A stretch of 64,000 nucleotides of DNA from Rhodococcus tukisamuensis NBRC 100609 (GTDB taxonomy: Bacteria > Actinomycetota > Actinomycetes > Mycobacteriales > Mycobacteriaceae), in assembly GCF_001894985.1 (NCBI RefSeq), contig NZ_BCXG01000023.1:1-64000 (forward strand). Direction: 5' to 3'. Position 1 is the first letter of the stretch; the number at the start of each line of letters is the position of its first letter. Below are positions 35,297 through 44,465 of the stretch, in pieces. The notes under the pieces are model-generated. The model made no database searches, had not been told where the DNA came from, and was given only the letters and a program-made list of their open reading frames with translations. The translations under genes and the position numbers were made by a program.

Positions 35297-35895
35297 GCGA
35301 CGACGCCTCCGAGGAGCTGCGCGACGACGCGCCGGAGCACGGCGGCCTGTGCGGGTGCGTCGAACTCGGGATCGGCCGCGACCCGCGCGAACATGCCGTC
35401 GACGAGTGCGGCCAGCCAGGTGGCGGCGTGCTCCGCCGACAACGTGGTGCTCAGCTGACCTGCGGCATCCGCTCTGCGCACCAGCGCAGCGAGGCCACCC
35501 CGGAACGCGATGTCATTGGCCTTGAAACGCGCCGCGACCTCCTCGTCGCGATGCGCCACCGCCGAGATCTCCAACGCCAGACCGGAATACAACGGATCCC
35601 CGGCGAGTCGGCAGATCTCGTCGAGCAGGACGAGCAGGGCCCCGAAGGGGTCGTCCGCCTGGGCCAGCTCCGCCATCGACGCGTTCGTCTCGGCACCGTC
35701 ACGCTCGACGAGAGCCAACAGCACAGCATGCTTGGTGGGGAAGTAGTGGAACAGGTTGCCCGAACTCATTCCCGCGAGCGCACAGATGTCCGCCGTCCGG
35801 GTGGCGGCAAACCCACGTTCCGCGAAGCACCGTGCCGCGGCGTCGAGGATCGCCGTTGCCTTCGCCGCTCGGGCGTCAACGTCAACCGTGCGCAT
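35293..35895 (-). CDS. TetR-family regulator of the DUF418 gene
   Basis: A 200-residue TetR regulator. The HTH is near residues 10-55 (FAATRTADICALAGMSSGNL, then FHYFPTK), with a BetI-like C-terminal domain. The start at 35895 has GAGGAG 6 nt upstream. It is the first gene of a pair with the DUF418 membrane protein. A TATTATT -10-like box and a TTGAG-N6-CTTAA inverted repeat lie just upstream, so autoregulation is likely. Confidence 0.87.
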   Translation of the reverse strand: MRTVDVDARAAKATAILDAAARCFAERGFAATRTADICALAGMSSGNLFHYFPTKHAVLLALVERDGAETNASMAELAQADDPFGALLVLLDEICRLAGDPLYSGLALEISAVAHRDEEVAARFKANDIAFRGGLAALVRRADAAGQLSTTLSAEHAATWLAALVDGMFARVAADPEFDAPAQAAVLRRVVAQLLGGVVA

Positions 35896-35931
35896 TTCGG
35901 CACTCCTCTCGCCTCCGGGAGGAATAATACA

Positions 35932-35947
35932 TTGAGCAGTCACTTAA
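35932..35947 (-). promoter_or_regulatory. Putative operator and promoter of the TetR-DUF418 operon
   Basis: TTGAGCAGTCACTTAA has 5-bp arms with one mismatch around a 6-bp centre. It lies just upstream of a TATTATT box (35923-35929, minus strand), close to the -35 position, so it probably binds the TetR protein. Confidence 0.45.
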
Positions 35948-35950
35948 TCA

Positions 35951-36037
35951 ATAGCGCCGTGCCGTCCGTCCAGGTGGAGCGCCGCCCGGCCGGCGGCCGT
36001 CCCGTCGCGCTGCCACACGGCGTCGTCAAGCAGGCCG
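35951..36037 (-). pseudogene. Remnant of the DUF6802-like gene
   Basis: About 85 bp here align with the central part of the gene at 33615-34052 (around 33850-33935), at roughly 80 percent by eye. The minus-strand reading is GLLDDAVWQRDG against GLLDDAMWDSDG in the intact gene. Short deletions break the frame and there is no start. It looks like a decayed partial duplicate, 2 kb from its parent. Confidence 0.55.
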
Positions 36038-36064
36038 CGCACGGGGTGTCATGCGTTCATTCAA

Positions 36065-36086
36065 ATCCTGGACGATCGTCCAGGAT
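36065..36086. promoter_or_regulatory. Perfect 22-bp palindrome upstream of the whiB gene
   Basis: Two 11-bp halves (ATCCTGGACGA and TCGTCCAGGAT) meet without a spacer. The centre is about 133 bp upstream of the WhiB start. With no loop it looks like a protein-binding site rather than a terminator. An AT-rich TTACGTTTAACT stretch follows and may hold the promoter. Confidence 0.6.
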
Positions 36087-36207
36087 GCGTCATCTGACGG
36101 CAGTCTTACGTTTAACTCTTCCCCCTACCGTTCTCCCTGTCGTGGTCACGCGAATTCGACACCCTCAGCACCGCACCGGATACTCCGCACGAACAAGGAC
36201 AGGCGCA

Positions 36208-36576
36208 ATGAGCATCACCAAGAACGGCGGACCCACGGCAACACAATCGCCCGAGATCCCCGCCACCTGGCGAGCGTTCGCACGATGCATCGACAACCCG
36301 GACCGGATGTTCGTGCGGGGGGCCGCCCAGCACGACGCGGTCACGATCTGTCGCCACTGCCCCGTGGTCGCGCCGTGCGGCGCGGACGCCCTCGACAGTC
36401 GCACCGAGTTCGGGGTCTGGGGCGGAATGACCGAACGCCGGCGCAGGGCACTGCTGAAGGACCATCCCGACATCGAATCGTGGGCCAACTTCTTTGCCTC
36501 GCACCGACCGGAGTCGACGACGACACGACTTGCGTCGACGCCATGCCAGAACACGAGAGATCATCCGCACCACTAG
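36208..36576 (+). CDS. WhiB-family iron-sulfur transcription factor
   Basis: A 122-residue WhiB-like protein. The four cluster ligands are Cys27 (FARCIDNP) and CRHCPVVAPC (about 48-57), and the GVWGG turn follows near residue 70, then a basic tail RRRRALLKD. WhiB proteins bind a 4Fe-4S cluster and modulate sigma factor activity in response to redox or NO. AGGACAGG precedes the ATG. Which WhiB subgroup it belongs to is not clear. It is followed after 190 bp by a tiny peptide gene on the same strand. Confidence 0.88.
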   Translation: MSITKNGGPTATQSPEIPATWRAFARCIDNPDRMFVRGAAQHDAVTICRHCPVVAPCGADALDSRTEFGVWGGMTERRRRALLKDHPDIESWANFFASHRPESTTTRLASTPCQNTRDHPHH

Positions 36577-36630
36577 AAGAGATCTGCCCCCCGGCGGTCC
36601 GGTTCCGATCCGGACGCCACCGTGCCGCAG

Positions 36631-36658
36631 TTGGACATTCGGAATTTCGCTTTGCAAT
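36631..36658 (+). promoter_or_regulatory. Possible promoter of the 29-residue peptide gene
   Basis: TTGGAC (36631-36636) and TGCAAT (36653-36658) are 16 bp apart in an AT-rich pocket, about 110 bp upstream of the peptide start. The match is moderate. Confidence 0.35.
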
Positions 36659-36766
36659 TGCACGGGTTCGTCAGATCCCGGCGTGCTTGCCGGAAGATTC
36701 CGCCGAACTCACCGCGGCCGGAACGGACGGCACTGCCACTCACCACTCAGTACGAAGGAGGAGTAC

Positions 36767-36856
36767 ATGTCATCGTCAGACCTCTCTGATCTGCTCGGAG
36801 CGTTCAAGACCATCCTCGACGTGGTCGACAAGTTGTCGACAGGACTTGGCAGCTGA
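36767..36856 (+). CDS. 29-residue amphipathic peptide
   Basis: A 29-residue open reading frame, MSSSDLSDLLGAFKTILDVV and nine further residues, with a very strong ribosome binding site AAGGAGGAG 4 nt before the ATG. The sequence forms an amphipathic helix with leucine, isoleucine and valine on one face. It has no signal peptide. Size and character recall the small PorA/PorH-type pore peptides of corynebacteria or a toxin-like peptide, but no homology is claimed. A strong terminator at 37064-37094 lies downstream. It would be missed by standard gene finders. Confidence 0.6.
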   Translation: MSSSDLSDLLGAFKTILDVVDKLSTGLGS

Positions 36857-37063
36857 GCCCGACGCTGCCCGTCGGCACGGAGATCGCCGCCCGACTGGTT
36901 TGTCCTTCGACCGGCTCGCGACATAGCTCCACCTGGGTGATCGCCGGGATTCGGTGACGAATCTGCCGATCGGCAAGCCCGCTCCCGGCTTCGTGGGCGC
37001 GACCTCCGCCCTGATGGAACGGGCATGCCACCAACTCTCCCTCACGTTGGGACTCAGACGGGT

Positions 37064-37094
37064 CCGTCCGCCACCGCCACGCGGTGGCGGACGG
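37064..37094 (+). terminator. Terminator downstream of the peptide gene
   Basis: A perfect 14-bp stem (CCGTCCGCCACCGC and complement) with a 3-nt loop, followed by ATTTC. It closes the whiB-peptide region. Between 36857 and 37063 I see no gene. Confidence 0.8.
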
Positions 37095-37309
37095 ATTTCG
37101 CACGACGGGAAACACGCTCGGCTTCCGTACGTCGGAACCCGTACTCACCTGGCACGACAACGGTTTCGGTGTAATCGGCCGCGCGGCGATGCCGCCCGCC
37201 GACGAGCCCATGACCCCGCTCCATGCCGCGAACCTCTGCTACTTTCTCCACACACCTCGGGGTCGGCGTACCGCAGCGCCGAGTGATCGTGGAATGGACA
37301 GGGGGCGTT

Positions 37310-38884
37310 GTGATTCGTCGTATCGGGGCACCGCTGTGCGCGCTGACACTTGCGGTCACGGGATCACTGCTGACCGGCTCACCGGCCACGGCCGCGCCGA
37401 CCGCGGCGCCGACGAACGCCTGCGGCGAGACCGGCTTCGACCCGTCGGCCGCGGACAGCGGGCAGACCACGGGGCCGCCGAGCCTGGACCTCAAGTACCC
37501 GTGGCCGGAGATCGTCCCGGTGCCCGTCCCCGATCCGCCCCAGGACCTCACCCGGGTGCCGCAGGCACCGCTGCCCGTCGACCCGTGCGCGGACCCGTGT
37601 CCGGACCTCACCGACCCAGCACCGGAGCAGCCGGACGCCGGCTCGTCCGAGTCGTCCGAGTCGTCCGGGTCGGGCTCCGCGAGTTCGTCGGGGTCGAGTT
37701 CCTCGGGCTCGTCCGGGTCCTCGGCGGGCTCGTCCGGGTCGGGTTCCGGCTCGTTGGGCCTGCAGGTGCCGCGGATCTCCATCGGCCCCGACCCCGAGCC
37801 GATCCCCATCCCGATCCCCGGCCCCGCCCAGCCCCTGCCGCCGGCACCGACGCCGCAGTCGCCGCCCACCGAACCCGGCCCGGCCGCTCCGGTCGCGCCC
37901 GCGGCCGAGGTCGGCGAGGTCTCCCTGGTCGCCCAGCTCACCGGGCAGGGGTCGATCAACCGCACCGACAAGCGCTGGCAGGTCAACAGCACCGACCTCG
38001 GCATCACCTGGGAGTCCGGCCCCGGCGAGGTGTCCGTGGTGTTCGGCGACACCTTCGGCAAGGGCTGGACTCCGCCCGGCGCCAACGGCTCCGACTGGCG
38101 GTCGAATGTGTTGGGCCACAGCACTGATCGCGACCTGTCCGACGGCATGACGATCGACTCGATGGTGCAGGACAGCCGCTGCCACGCCGTGGAGGTGCTC
38201 GGCAGCCGCAAGGTCAAGAACTGGGAGACCACCACCATCCCCACGTCCGGGTTCGCGATCGGCGACCGGCAGTACATGAGCTACATGTCGGTGCGACGCT
38301 GGAGCATGGTCCCCGGCATGTGGTACACCAACCGCGGCGGCATCGCCTACTCCGACGACCGGGGCCAGACCTGGACGAAGGACCCGTACGCCAACTGGGA
38401 GAACCTGTTCGGGCGCAACCACTTCCAGGTGGCCAGCATGGTTCCGGCCGGCGACCACGTGTACATGTTCGGCACCCCGAACGGTCGGCTCGGCACCGTC
38501 GCGCTGGCCCGGGCGCCCAAGGACCAGGTGCTGAACAAGTCCGCGTACCAGTACTGGGTGGACGGCACCTGGAGCCCCGTCGGGGAGGCGTCACCCACCC
38601 CGGTGATGTCCGGTACCGCGGCCGAACTGTCGGTGCGCTACGACGCCGAACGCGACCTCTGGCAGATGAGCTACCTGGACACCGTGGCCGGCGCAATCGT
38701 GTTGCGGCAGGCCGACAGTCCGCAGGGCGAATGGACCGCCGGGGTGCCGATGGTGCGCGCCGCGGACTACCCCAAGATGTACGGCGGCTTCATCCACCCG
38801 TGGTCCACCGAGGACGACCTGTACTTCACGATGTCGGAGTGGGACAGCTACAACGTCTACCTGATGCACGCGAAGCTGAACTGA
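37310..38884 (+). CDS. Secreted DUF4185 protein with Ser-rich linker
   Basis: A 524-residue exported protein. The signal peptide covers about residues 1-28 (cleavage near ATAAP). A Ser/Gly/Glu-rich spacer lies at about 105-150 and a Pro-rich stretch at 155-200. The DUF4185 domain then spans about 205-520, with repeated strand motifs such as GEVSVVFGDTFG and RGGIAYSDDRGQTWTKD, like a beta-propeller glycan-binding or hydrolase fold. The GTG at 37310 has AGGGGG upstream. It likely acts on the cell surface, substrate unknown. Confidence 0.82.
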   Translation: MIRRIGAPLCALTLAVTGSLLTGSPATAAPTAAPTNACGETGFDPSAADSGQTTGPPSLDLKYPWPEIVPVPVPDPPQDLTRVPQAPLPVDPCADPCPDLTDPAPEQPDAGSSESSESSGSGSASSSGSSSSGSSGSSAGSSGSGSGSLGLQVPRISIGPDPEPIPIPIPGPAQPLPPAPTPQSPPTEPGPAAPVAPAAEVGEVSLVAQLTGQGSINRTDKRWQVNSTDLGITWESGPGEVSVVFGDTFGKGWTPPGANGSDWRSNVLGHSTDRDLSDGMTIDSMVQDSRCHAVEVLGSRKVKNWETTTIPTSGFAIGDRQYMSYMSVRRWSMVPGMWYTNRGGIAYSDDRGQTWTKDPYANWENLFGRNHFQVASMVPAGDHVYMFGTPNGRLGTVALARAPKDQVLNKSAYQYWVDGTWSPVGEASPTPVMSGTAAELSVRYDAERDLWQMSYLDTVAGAIVLRQADSPQGEWTAGVPMVRAADYPKMYGGFIHPWSTEDDLYFTMSEWDSYNVYLMHAKLN

Positions 38885-38900
38885 CGCAGCAGCTTTCGGC

Positions 38901-39767
38901 TCAACCGAGCAGCTGCTCGACGAGTTCCGCGAGGCGCTCGGGGACCTCCAGCGAGGGCCAGTGCCCGACGTCGGGGAGCATCGTCACCCGCGTCTGCGGG
39001 CGCAGGTCGAGCAGGTGCGCCGGCATGTCCTTCGTCGCGATGGGGTCCAGCGCGCCCCAGACCAGGCCCAGCGGGCCGGCGTACTCCACCAGCGCCGCGG
39101 TCCACCGCGGTTGGTGCTGACGCCGCTCGAGGAGGTAGCGGTTCTGGCGCGGCAGCAGTCGGCCGCCGGAGTTGCGCTCGATCGCCTGCACCAGCGCGTC
39201 GATCGCGCCCGGCGGCGCCGGCGCAGCGGGGGAGAAGCTGCGCTCGAGGGAACGCGCGAGCAGGCGTCGCGGGGGCGAGATGGGCAGCGCCCGCCCCGGC
39301 AACCGGAGCATCCCCCGCTGGGCGGGCGTCAGCTGCGCGAGGTCGATGAAGATCGAGCCGTTGGTCAACACCACCTGCTCCACCACGAACCCGAGTCCGC
39401 CGTGGTTGTGGCGGTGCATCAGCTCCGCGACGACGGTGTCGCCCATGTCGTGGCCGAGGAGGATGCACCGACCGATGTCCAACCGCGCCAACACCGTCTC
39501 GACCAGGTCCGCCTGCTCGAAGAGCGAGTAGCGCGCGACCGCAGGCTTGTCGGAGAGCCCGAAGCCCAGCAGGTCCAGCAGGACCACCCGGCGACCGGCG
39601 CCGAGCAGTTCCGCGACCCGCGCGAAGTCGTGCGACGAACCGGGGAACCCGTGCACGATCACCACCGGCGAGCCGGCCCCCCCGCCCACCTCGACGACGA
39701 AAATGCGGTCCGCGCCGACGGTGAGGTACCGCCCGCGCGCCTGCCAGGCCTGCAGATCCGTCGTCAT
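38901..39767 (-). CDS. Alpha/beta hydrolase with Asp nucleophile (epoxide hydrolase/dehalogenase-like)
   Basis: A 288-residue alpha/beta hydrolase. The oxyanion motif is HGFPGS (about 40-45). The nucleophile elbow reads GHDMGD (about 102-107), with Asp in place of Ser. The late His is in DVGHWPSLE. An Asp nucleophile indicates an epoxide hydrolase or haloalkane dehalogenase type of chemistry rather than ester hydrolysis. It converges on the DUF4185 gene with 16 bp between stops and precedes pcnA on the same strand. The substrate is unknown. Confidence 0.83.
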   Translation of the reverse strand: MTTDLQAWQARGRYLTVGADRIFVVEVGGGAGSPVVIVHGFPGSSHDFARVAELLGAGRRVVLLDLLGFGLSDKPAVARYSLFEQADLVETVLARLDIGRCILLGHDMGDTVVAELMHRHNHGGLGFVVEQVVLTNGSIFIDLAQLTPAQRGMLRLPGRALPISPPRRLLARSLERSFSPAAPAPPGAIDALVQAIERNSGGRLLPRQNRYLLERRQHQPRWTAALVEYAGPLGLVWGALDPIATKDMPAHLLDLRPQTRVTMLPDVGHWPSLEVPERLAELVEQLLG

Positions 39768-39811
39768 GAGCGGACTCCTCCGGTGGGCGAACCGGGCGCC
39801 CGGGAACCAGC

Positions 39812-41260
39812 CTACGTCTGCTGCTGCCACCACTTCAGCAGCTCGGCCTCGGCCTCGTCGCGGCTGAGCGGGCCGCGGTCCAGGCGCAGCTCCTTGAGGA
39901 AGTTCCAGGCCTTCCCGACCTCCGGGCCGGCGGGGATGCCGAGCAGCTCCATGATCGCGTTGCCGTCGAGGTCCGGGCGCACCCGCGCCAGGTCCTCCTG
40001 CTCGGCGAGCCGGGCGATCCGCTGCTCGAGGTCGTCGTAGGTGGCCTGCAGCTTGGCGGCGCGCCGCTTGTTGCGGGTGGTGCAGTCGGCCCGGACCAGC
40101 TTGTGCAGCCGCGGCAGCAGGTCGCCGGCATCGTTGACGTACCGGCGCACCGCCGAGTCGGTCCACTGGCCCTCGCCGTAGCCGTGGAACCTCAGGTGCA
40201 GGAACACCAGCTGGCCGACGTCGTCGATCATCTGCTTGGAGTACTTCAGCGCCCGCATCCGGCGACGGACCATCTTGGCGCCGACCACCTCGTGGTGGTG
40301 GAAGCTGACGCCGCCGCCGGGCTCGTTGCGCTTGGTGTCGGGCTTGCCGATGTCGTGCAGGATCGCCGCCCAGCGCAGCACCAGGTCCGGGTCACCGTCC
40401 TCCAGGTCGATCGCCTGCTGCAGCACGGTGAGGGAGTGCTGGTAGACGTCCTTGTGCTGGTGGTGCTCGTCGATCTCGAGTTCCATCTCCGGGATCTCGG
40501 GGAGCACGCGGGCCGCCAGGCCGGTCTCGCACATGACGTTGATGCCGTCGACCGGGTACTCGCCGAGGATCAGCTTGTCGAGCTCGGCGTGCACGCGTTC
40601 GGCGGTGATCCGGTCGATCTGGTCGGCCATCGCGACGATCGCCTCGCGGACCCGCGGGGCCAGCGCGAAACCGAGCTGCGAGACGAACCGTGCCGCGCGC
40701 AGCATCCGGAGCGGGTCGTCGTTGAACGAGATCTCCGGGGCGGCGGGGGTGTCGAGCACGCCGGCGAGCAGGGCGTCCATCCCGCCGAGCGGGTCGACGA
40801 ACTCCTGGGTGCCGTCCGCGCCGAGCCGCACGGCCATCGCGTTGACGGTGAAGTCGCGGCGCACCAGGTCCTCCTCGAGGCTGGTGCCGTAGCGGACCTC
40901 GGGGTTCCGGGTGACGCCGTCGTACGCGTCGGTGCGGAAGGTGGTGATCTCGATCTGCTGGTCGGCCTTCGCGGCGCTGATCGTGCCGAAGGCGATGCCG
41001 GTGTCCCACTGGTTGTCGGCCCAGCCCTTGAGCAGGGCCTGCACCTGCTCCGGTCGCGCGTCGGTGGTGAAGTCCAGGTCGGTGCCGAGCCGGCCGAGAA
41101 CCGCGTCCCGGACGCTGCCACCGACCAGGTACAGCTCGTGGCCCGCGGCGGCGAACCTCGCACCGAGGGGCGTCAGCACCTCGGAGAGGTCGCGCAGGGT
41201 CGCGGTGGCGGCCGAGAGCAGTCGGGCGCGTCGGTCGGCGTCTGGAGTTGGGGAAACCAC
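39812..41260 (-). CDS. cca: CCA tRNA nucleotidyltransferase
   Basis: A 482-residue class II nucleotidyltransferase. The head domain holds [20 protein letters not shown] (about 44-63), with the two catalytic Asp residues, followed by [10 protein letters not shown]. An HD-domain region (HDIGKP, about 308) follows. It adds or repairs the 3' CCA end of tRNAs. Length agrees with M. tuberculosis PcnA (Rv3907c), which has the same neighbours. The GTG at 41260 is preferred since the longer reading crosses a repeat and lacks homology. Confidence 0.9.
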   Translation of the reverse strand: MVSPTPDADRRARLLSAATATLRDLSEVLTPLGARFAAAGHELYLVGGSVRDAVLGRLGTDLDFTTDARPEQVQALLKGWADNQWDTGIAFGTISAAKADQQIEITTFRTDAYDGVTRNPEVRYGTSLEEDLVRRDFTVNAMAVRLGADGTQEFVDPLGGMDALLAGVLDTPAAPEISFNDDPLRMLRAARFVSQLGFALAPRVREAIVAMADQIDRITAERVHAELDKLILGEYPVDGINVMCETGLAARVLPEIPEMELEIDEHHQHKDVYQHSLTVLQQAIDLEDGDPDLVLRWAAILHDIGKPDTKRNEPGGGVSFHHHEVVGAKMVRRRMRALKYSKQMIDDVGQLVFLHLRFHGYGEGQWTDSAVRRYVNDAGDLLPRLHKLVRADCTTRNKRRAAKLQATYDDLEQRIARLAEQEDLARVRPDLDGNAIMELLGIPAGPEVGKAWNFLKELRLDRGPLSRDEAEAELLKWWQQQT

Positions 41261-41282
41261 GACTGTGCAGCTTACCGGCGCG

Positions 41283-41344
41283 AGCGGAGCCTGCGGAGCG
41301 AGCAGGGTGGGGGAGCAGCGGAGCCTGCGGAGCGAGCAGGGTGG
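41283..41344. repeat. Direct repeat of 28 bp in the cca-mutT4 gap
   Basis: Two identical 28-bp copies (41283-41310 and 41317-41344) are separated by 6 bp. The unit is rich in GGAGCG and AGCAGG steps and may be a dispersed repeat family. It fills most of the gap between the divergent cca and mutT4 genes. Confidence 0.8.
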
Positions 41345-41397
41345 CGCCGCGGTGTGGGATTCGGGGCAGGTCCCGCGGGCCAACTAGTATTGATTGG

Positions 41398-42051
41398 GTG
41401 TCTGCTGCCGAACGTGCGAATCGCAGTCGCCGCAACCCGCGGCGACGAAGCGCGCACGGCGAACGCACGAACCAGCGCATGCGTACCGTCCGTGAGACCT
41501 CGGCCGGCGGCCTGGTGGTCGACGGCCTCGACGGCCCCCGCGACGAGCAGTGCGCGGCACTGATCGGGCGCACCGACCGGCGGGGCCGGCTGCTGTGGTC
41601 GCTGCCGAAAGGACACATCGAGGCGGGGGAGACCGCCGAGCAGACGGCCATGCGTGAGGTGGCCGAGGAGACCGGCATCCAGGGCACGGTGCTGGCCGAA
41701 CTGGGCAGCATCGACTACTGGTTCGTCACCGACGGCCGGCGCGTGCACAAGACGGTGCACCACTACCTGCTCAGGTTCCAGGGCGGCGAGCTCAGCGACG
41801 AGGACGTCGAGGTCACGGAGGTGGCGTGGGTGCCGCTGCTCGAACTCGGGTCGCGGTTGGCGTACGCCGACGAACGCCGGCTTGCCGAGGTCGCGGGGGC
41901 GCTGATCGACCGGATGGCTGACTCCCCGACACCGCGCCCCCTGCCCGGCCCGATCCCGCACGACAACCGCGGGTCCCGCGAGGTGACCACCACACGCCGG
42001 GGTCCGGTGCGCGGCGGCGGGTCCCGCGAGACGACCGGAAAGCACGGATGA
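41398..42051 (+). CDS. mutT4: Nudix hydrolase MutT4
   Basis: A 217-residue Nudix hydrolase. The N-terminal 30 residues are Arg-rich. The Nudix box [20 protein letters not shown] (about 72-91) is intact. It matches mycobacterial MutT4 (Rv3908), which removes oxidised nucleotides, and keeps its position between cca and the DUF6049 gene. The GTG start lies 7 nt after a TAGTAT -10 box with no ribosome binding site, a clear leaderless pattern. Its stop overlaps the next gene's ATG by 4 nt. Confidence 0.9.
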   Translation: MSAAERANRSRRNPRRRSAHGERTNQRMRTVRETSAGGLVVDGLDGPRDEQCAALIGRTDRRGRLLWSLPKGHIEAGETAEQTAMREVAEETGIQGTVLAELGSIDYWFVTDGRRVHKTVHHYLLRFQGGELSDEDVEVTEVAWVPLLELGSRLAYADERRLAEVAGALIDRMADSPTPRPLPGPIPHDNRGSREVTTTRRGPVRGGGSRETTGKHG

Positions 42052-44465
42052 GGACAGCCCTGCGTCGTTTCACCGCGACGACCCTGACCACACTGGCGCT
42101 GGCCGCCGCACCGCTCGGATTCACCGCACCGAGCATCGCCGCGCCCAGCAGCGGGAGCCCCACCCCGACCACACCGACGTCCGGCGCCCGGACCACCGGC
42201 GCGCAGGCGACGAGTACCGCGCCCGCCGCGGCCCGCGGGACCCAGCAGCAGTTCGTCTCGCTGTCCGTCGACTCGGTCGCGCCGAACGCCGTCACCACCT
42301 CCAGCGACCCGTTCGTGACGGTCGGGGGCACCGTCACCAATGTCGGCGACCGGCCGGTCGAGGACGTGCAGGTGCGCCTGCAACGGGCCCCGAAGGTCGC
42401 GGCGCCCGCGCAGTTGCGGACCGTGCTCACCTCCGACCAGGAGAACTTCGACACCGTCGGCGCGTTCGACTCGGTCGCCGAGAAGCTCGACGTCGGCAGG
42501 TCGGTCCCGTTCACCCTCACCCTGCCGCTGCGCTCGGCCACCGGGGCGTCCCTCGACATCACCGACCCGGGCGTCTACCCGCTGCTGGTGAACGTCAACG
42601 GCACCCCCGAGTACGGCGGCACGGCACGGCTCGACGACGCCCGCTTCCTGCTGCCGGTGCTCGGCCTGCCCCGCGACCCCAGCACCGAGGACCCCGACGC
42701 CGCACCGGTGCCGCCGTCGACCGCGGACCCGGTGGCCGTGACGCTGATGTGGCCGTTGGCCGACCGTCCGCGGCTGGCGGCGGGAATCCCAGGCTCCACC
42801 GACGAGCAGGTGCGGCTGGTCGACGACGGCCTGGCCGGCTCCCTCGCGGACGGCGGCCGACTCGAGCAGCTGCTCGCGGCGGCCGAGTTCGCCACCGGCG
42901 ACGGCATCGACCGGGAGCACAAGCTGGCGCAGAGCATGTGCCTGGCCGTCGACCCCGACCTGTTGATCACGGTGAGCAACATGACCCGCGGCTACCTGGT
43001 GGTGGACGACCCGGCGGACCCGACCGGCGCCGCGCACAGCGGTACCGGGCAGGCGGCGGCCGCCGCGTGGCTGGACCGGCTCAAGGCGCTGGCCTCGCGG
43101 ATGTGCACCACCGCCGTCCCGTTCGCCCAGGTCGACCTCACGGCGCTGCACCGCGTCGGCGACCCGACGCTGGTGGCGCGGGCGCTGGCCACCCCGGCGG
43201 ACATCGTCGACGGCACCCTCGGGGTGACGTCGCTGCGCGGGCTGACCTGGCCGGACTCCGGGGTGCTCGACGCCGAGGCCGCGGCGTCCCTCAACGGCCT
43301 GGGTCCGACCGTGCTGCTGGCCGCCAACGCGGTCGCGGGCAAGAGTGCCCAGGCGAAGGTGCCGCTGAGCGGCGGGAACAACGGCGGCCCGCTGTACGCC
43401 GCGCTGTTCGACGTGCCCGCGGGCACCGCGCTCGCGGCCGTCGGCGCCACCCCCCAGACGCCCACCTACACGCCGGCGAGTGCGCGGTACGACCTGACCG
43501 GCGACTCCCGGACGGCCCGGCTGCAGGACGCGCTGGGCGCAGTCACCTGGCAGTCGCTGACGGCCCGTCCCGTCGAGGACCGGATGGCCAACCCGGACCC
43601 GCGGTCGCTGCTGCTGGTGCCCCCGCAGGAATGGTCCGTCGACGGCGACGAGGCCCGCGCGATGCTGTCCACGGTCTCGACGATGTTGCGCTCGGGCCTG
43701 GCCACTTCCCGGCCGCTGGCCGACGTGCTGGACCGCAACATGCCGACGCCTCCGCTCGACCTCGCCTACCCGGAACAGGCGGTCCGCGACGGCGCACCGA
43801 CGTCGGTGCAGGACGGCGCGTCCGCGTCGGCCCCCGAGATCGAGGCGGTCACCGAAACGCTGGTCAACGACCCGCAGTCGGCCCTCACCCCGGTCCGGTT
43901 CACCGCGCCGCTGAACGAGGACCTGCTGCGGGCGATGAGCACCTCCGGACGCCGAGACCGGGACCGCGCCTCGGCGACGGTGGCGGCCGACCTGCGGATC
44001 GCCCAGGTCCGGCAGGCCCTGGACCGGATCTACGGCGCGGTGACCGTGCTGGCCCCGGGCGGCGCGTACACGCTGGCGTCGGAGCAGAGCCCGCTGCTGC
44101 TGGTGGCACGCAACGACCTGCCGGTGGGGATCACGGTCCAGCTGCACGTCTCGGCGCCACCCGAGATGACCGTCACCGACATCGGGGACCAGCAGCTGCC
44201 GGCCCGCGGGAGCCGGGCTCTGCAGGTGCCCGCGAAGGTCGAGGGGTCCGGGAAGATGATCGTGGACGTGGCCATGACCACCGTCAACGGCCGCGAGCTC
44301 GGCGAGCCGACCGCCGTTTCGATCCGCACGAATGCGTACGGCCGCGCGTTGGCCGTGATCACCGGCTGCGCGGGCGCACTACTGTTGCTTCTTGCGGGAC
44401 GACGGCTGTGGCACCGGTTCCGGGGCCAGCCGGACCGAGCAGACGAAGGGTACGAACCGCGATGA
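42048..44465 (+). CDS. Exported membrane-anchored DUF6049 protein (Rv3909-like)
   Basis: An 805-residue envelope protein. The signal peptide covers about residues 1-31, a long extracytoplasmic region follows, and a C-terminal transmembrane helix lies near 768-787 ([18 protein letters not shown]) with a short basic tail. It corresponds to Rv3909 of M. tuberculosis, always found upstream of the murJ-pseudokinase gene. The linkage suggests a part in peptidoglycan export or its control, but the function is not known. It overlaps both neighbours by 4 nt, so mutT4, this gene and murJ are coupled. Confidence 0.85.
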   Translation: MRTALRRFTATTLTTLALAAAPLGFTAPSIAAPSSGSPTPTTPTSGARTTGAQATSTAPAAARGTQQQFVSLSVDSVAPNAVTTSSDPFVTVGGTVTNVGDRPVEDVQVRLQRAPKVAAPAQLRTVLTSDQENFDTVGAFDSVAEKLDVGRSVPFTLTLPLRSATGASLDITDPGVYPLLVNVNGTPEYGGTARLDDARFLLPVLGLPRDPSTEDPDAAPVPPSTADPVAVTLMWPLADRPRLAAGIPGSTDEQVRLVDDGLAGSLADGGRLEQLLAAAEFATGDGIDREHKLAQSMCLAVDPDLLITVSNMTRGYLVVDDPADPTGAAHSGTGQAAAAAWLDRLKALASRMCTTAVPFAQVDLTALHRVGDPTLVARALATPADIVDGTLGVTSLRGLTWPDSGVLDAEAAASLNGLGPTVLLAANAVAGKSAQAKVPLSGGNNGGPLYAALFDVPAGTALAAVGATPQTPTYTPASARYDLTGDSRTARLQDALGAVTWQSLTARPVEDRMANPDPRSLLLVPPQEWSVDGDEARAMLSTVSTMLRSGLATSRPLADVLDRNMPTPPLDLAYPEQAVRDGAPTSVQDGASASAPEIEAVTETLVNDPQSALTPVRFTAPLNEDLLRAMSTSGRRDRDRASATVAADLRIAQVRQALDRIYGAVTVLAPGGAYTLASEQSPLLLVARNDLPVGITVQLHVSAPPEMTVTDIGDQQLPARGSRALQVPAKVEGSGKMIVDVAMTTVNGRELGEPTAVSIRTNAYGRALAVITGCAGALLLLLAGRRLWHRFRGQPDRADEGYEPR

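Noticed and set aside
42749-44461. N-terminal extension of the murJ frame through the DUF6049 gene
   Set aside because: It is a shadow frame over a well-supported gene; the ATG at 44462 with a 4-nt overlap is the natural start.
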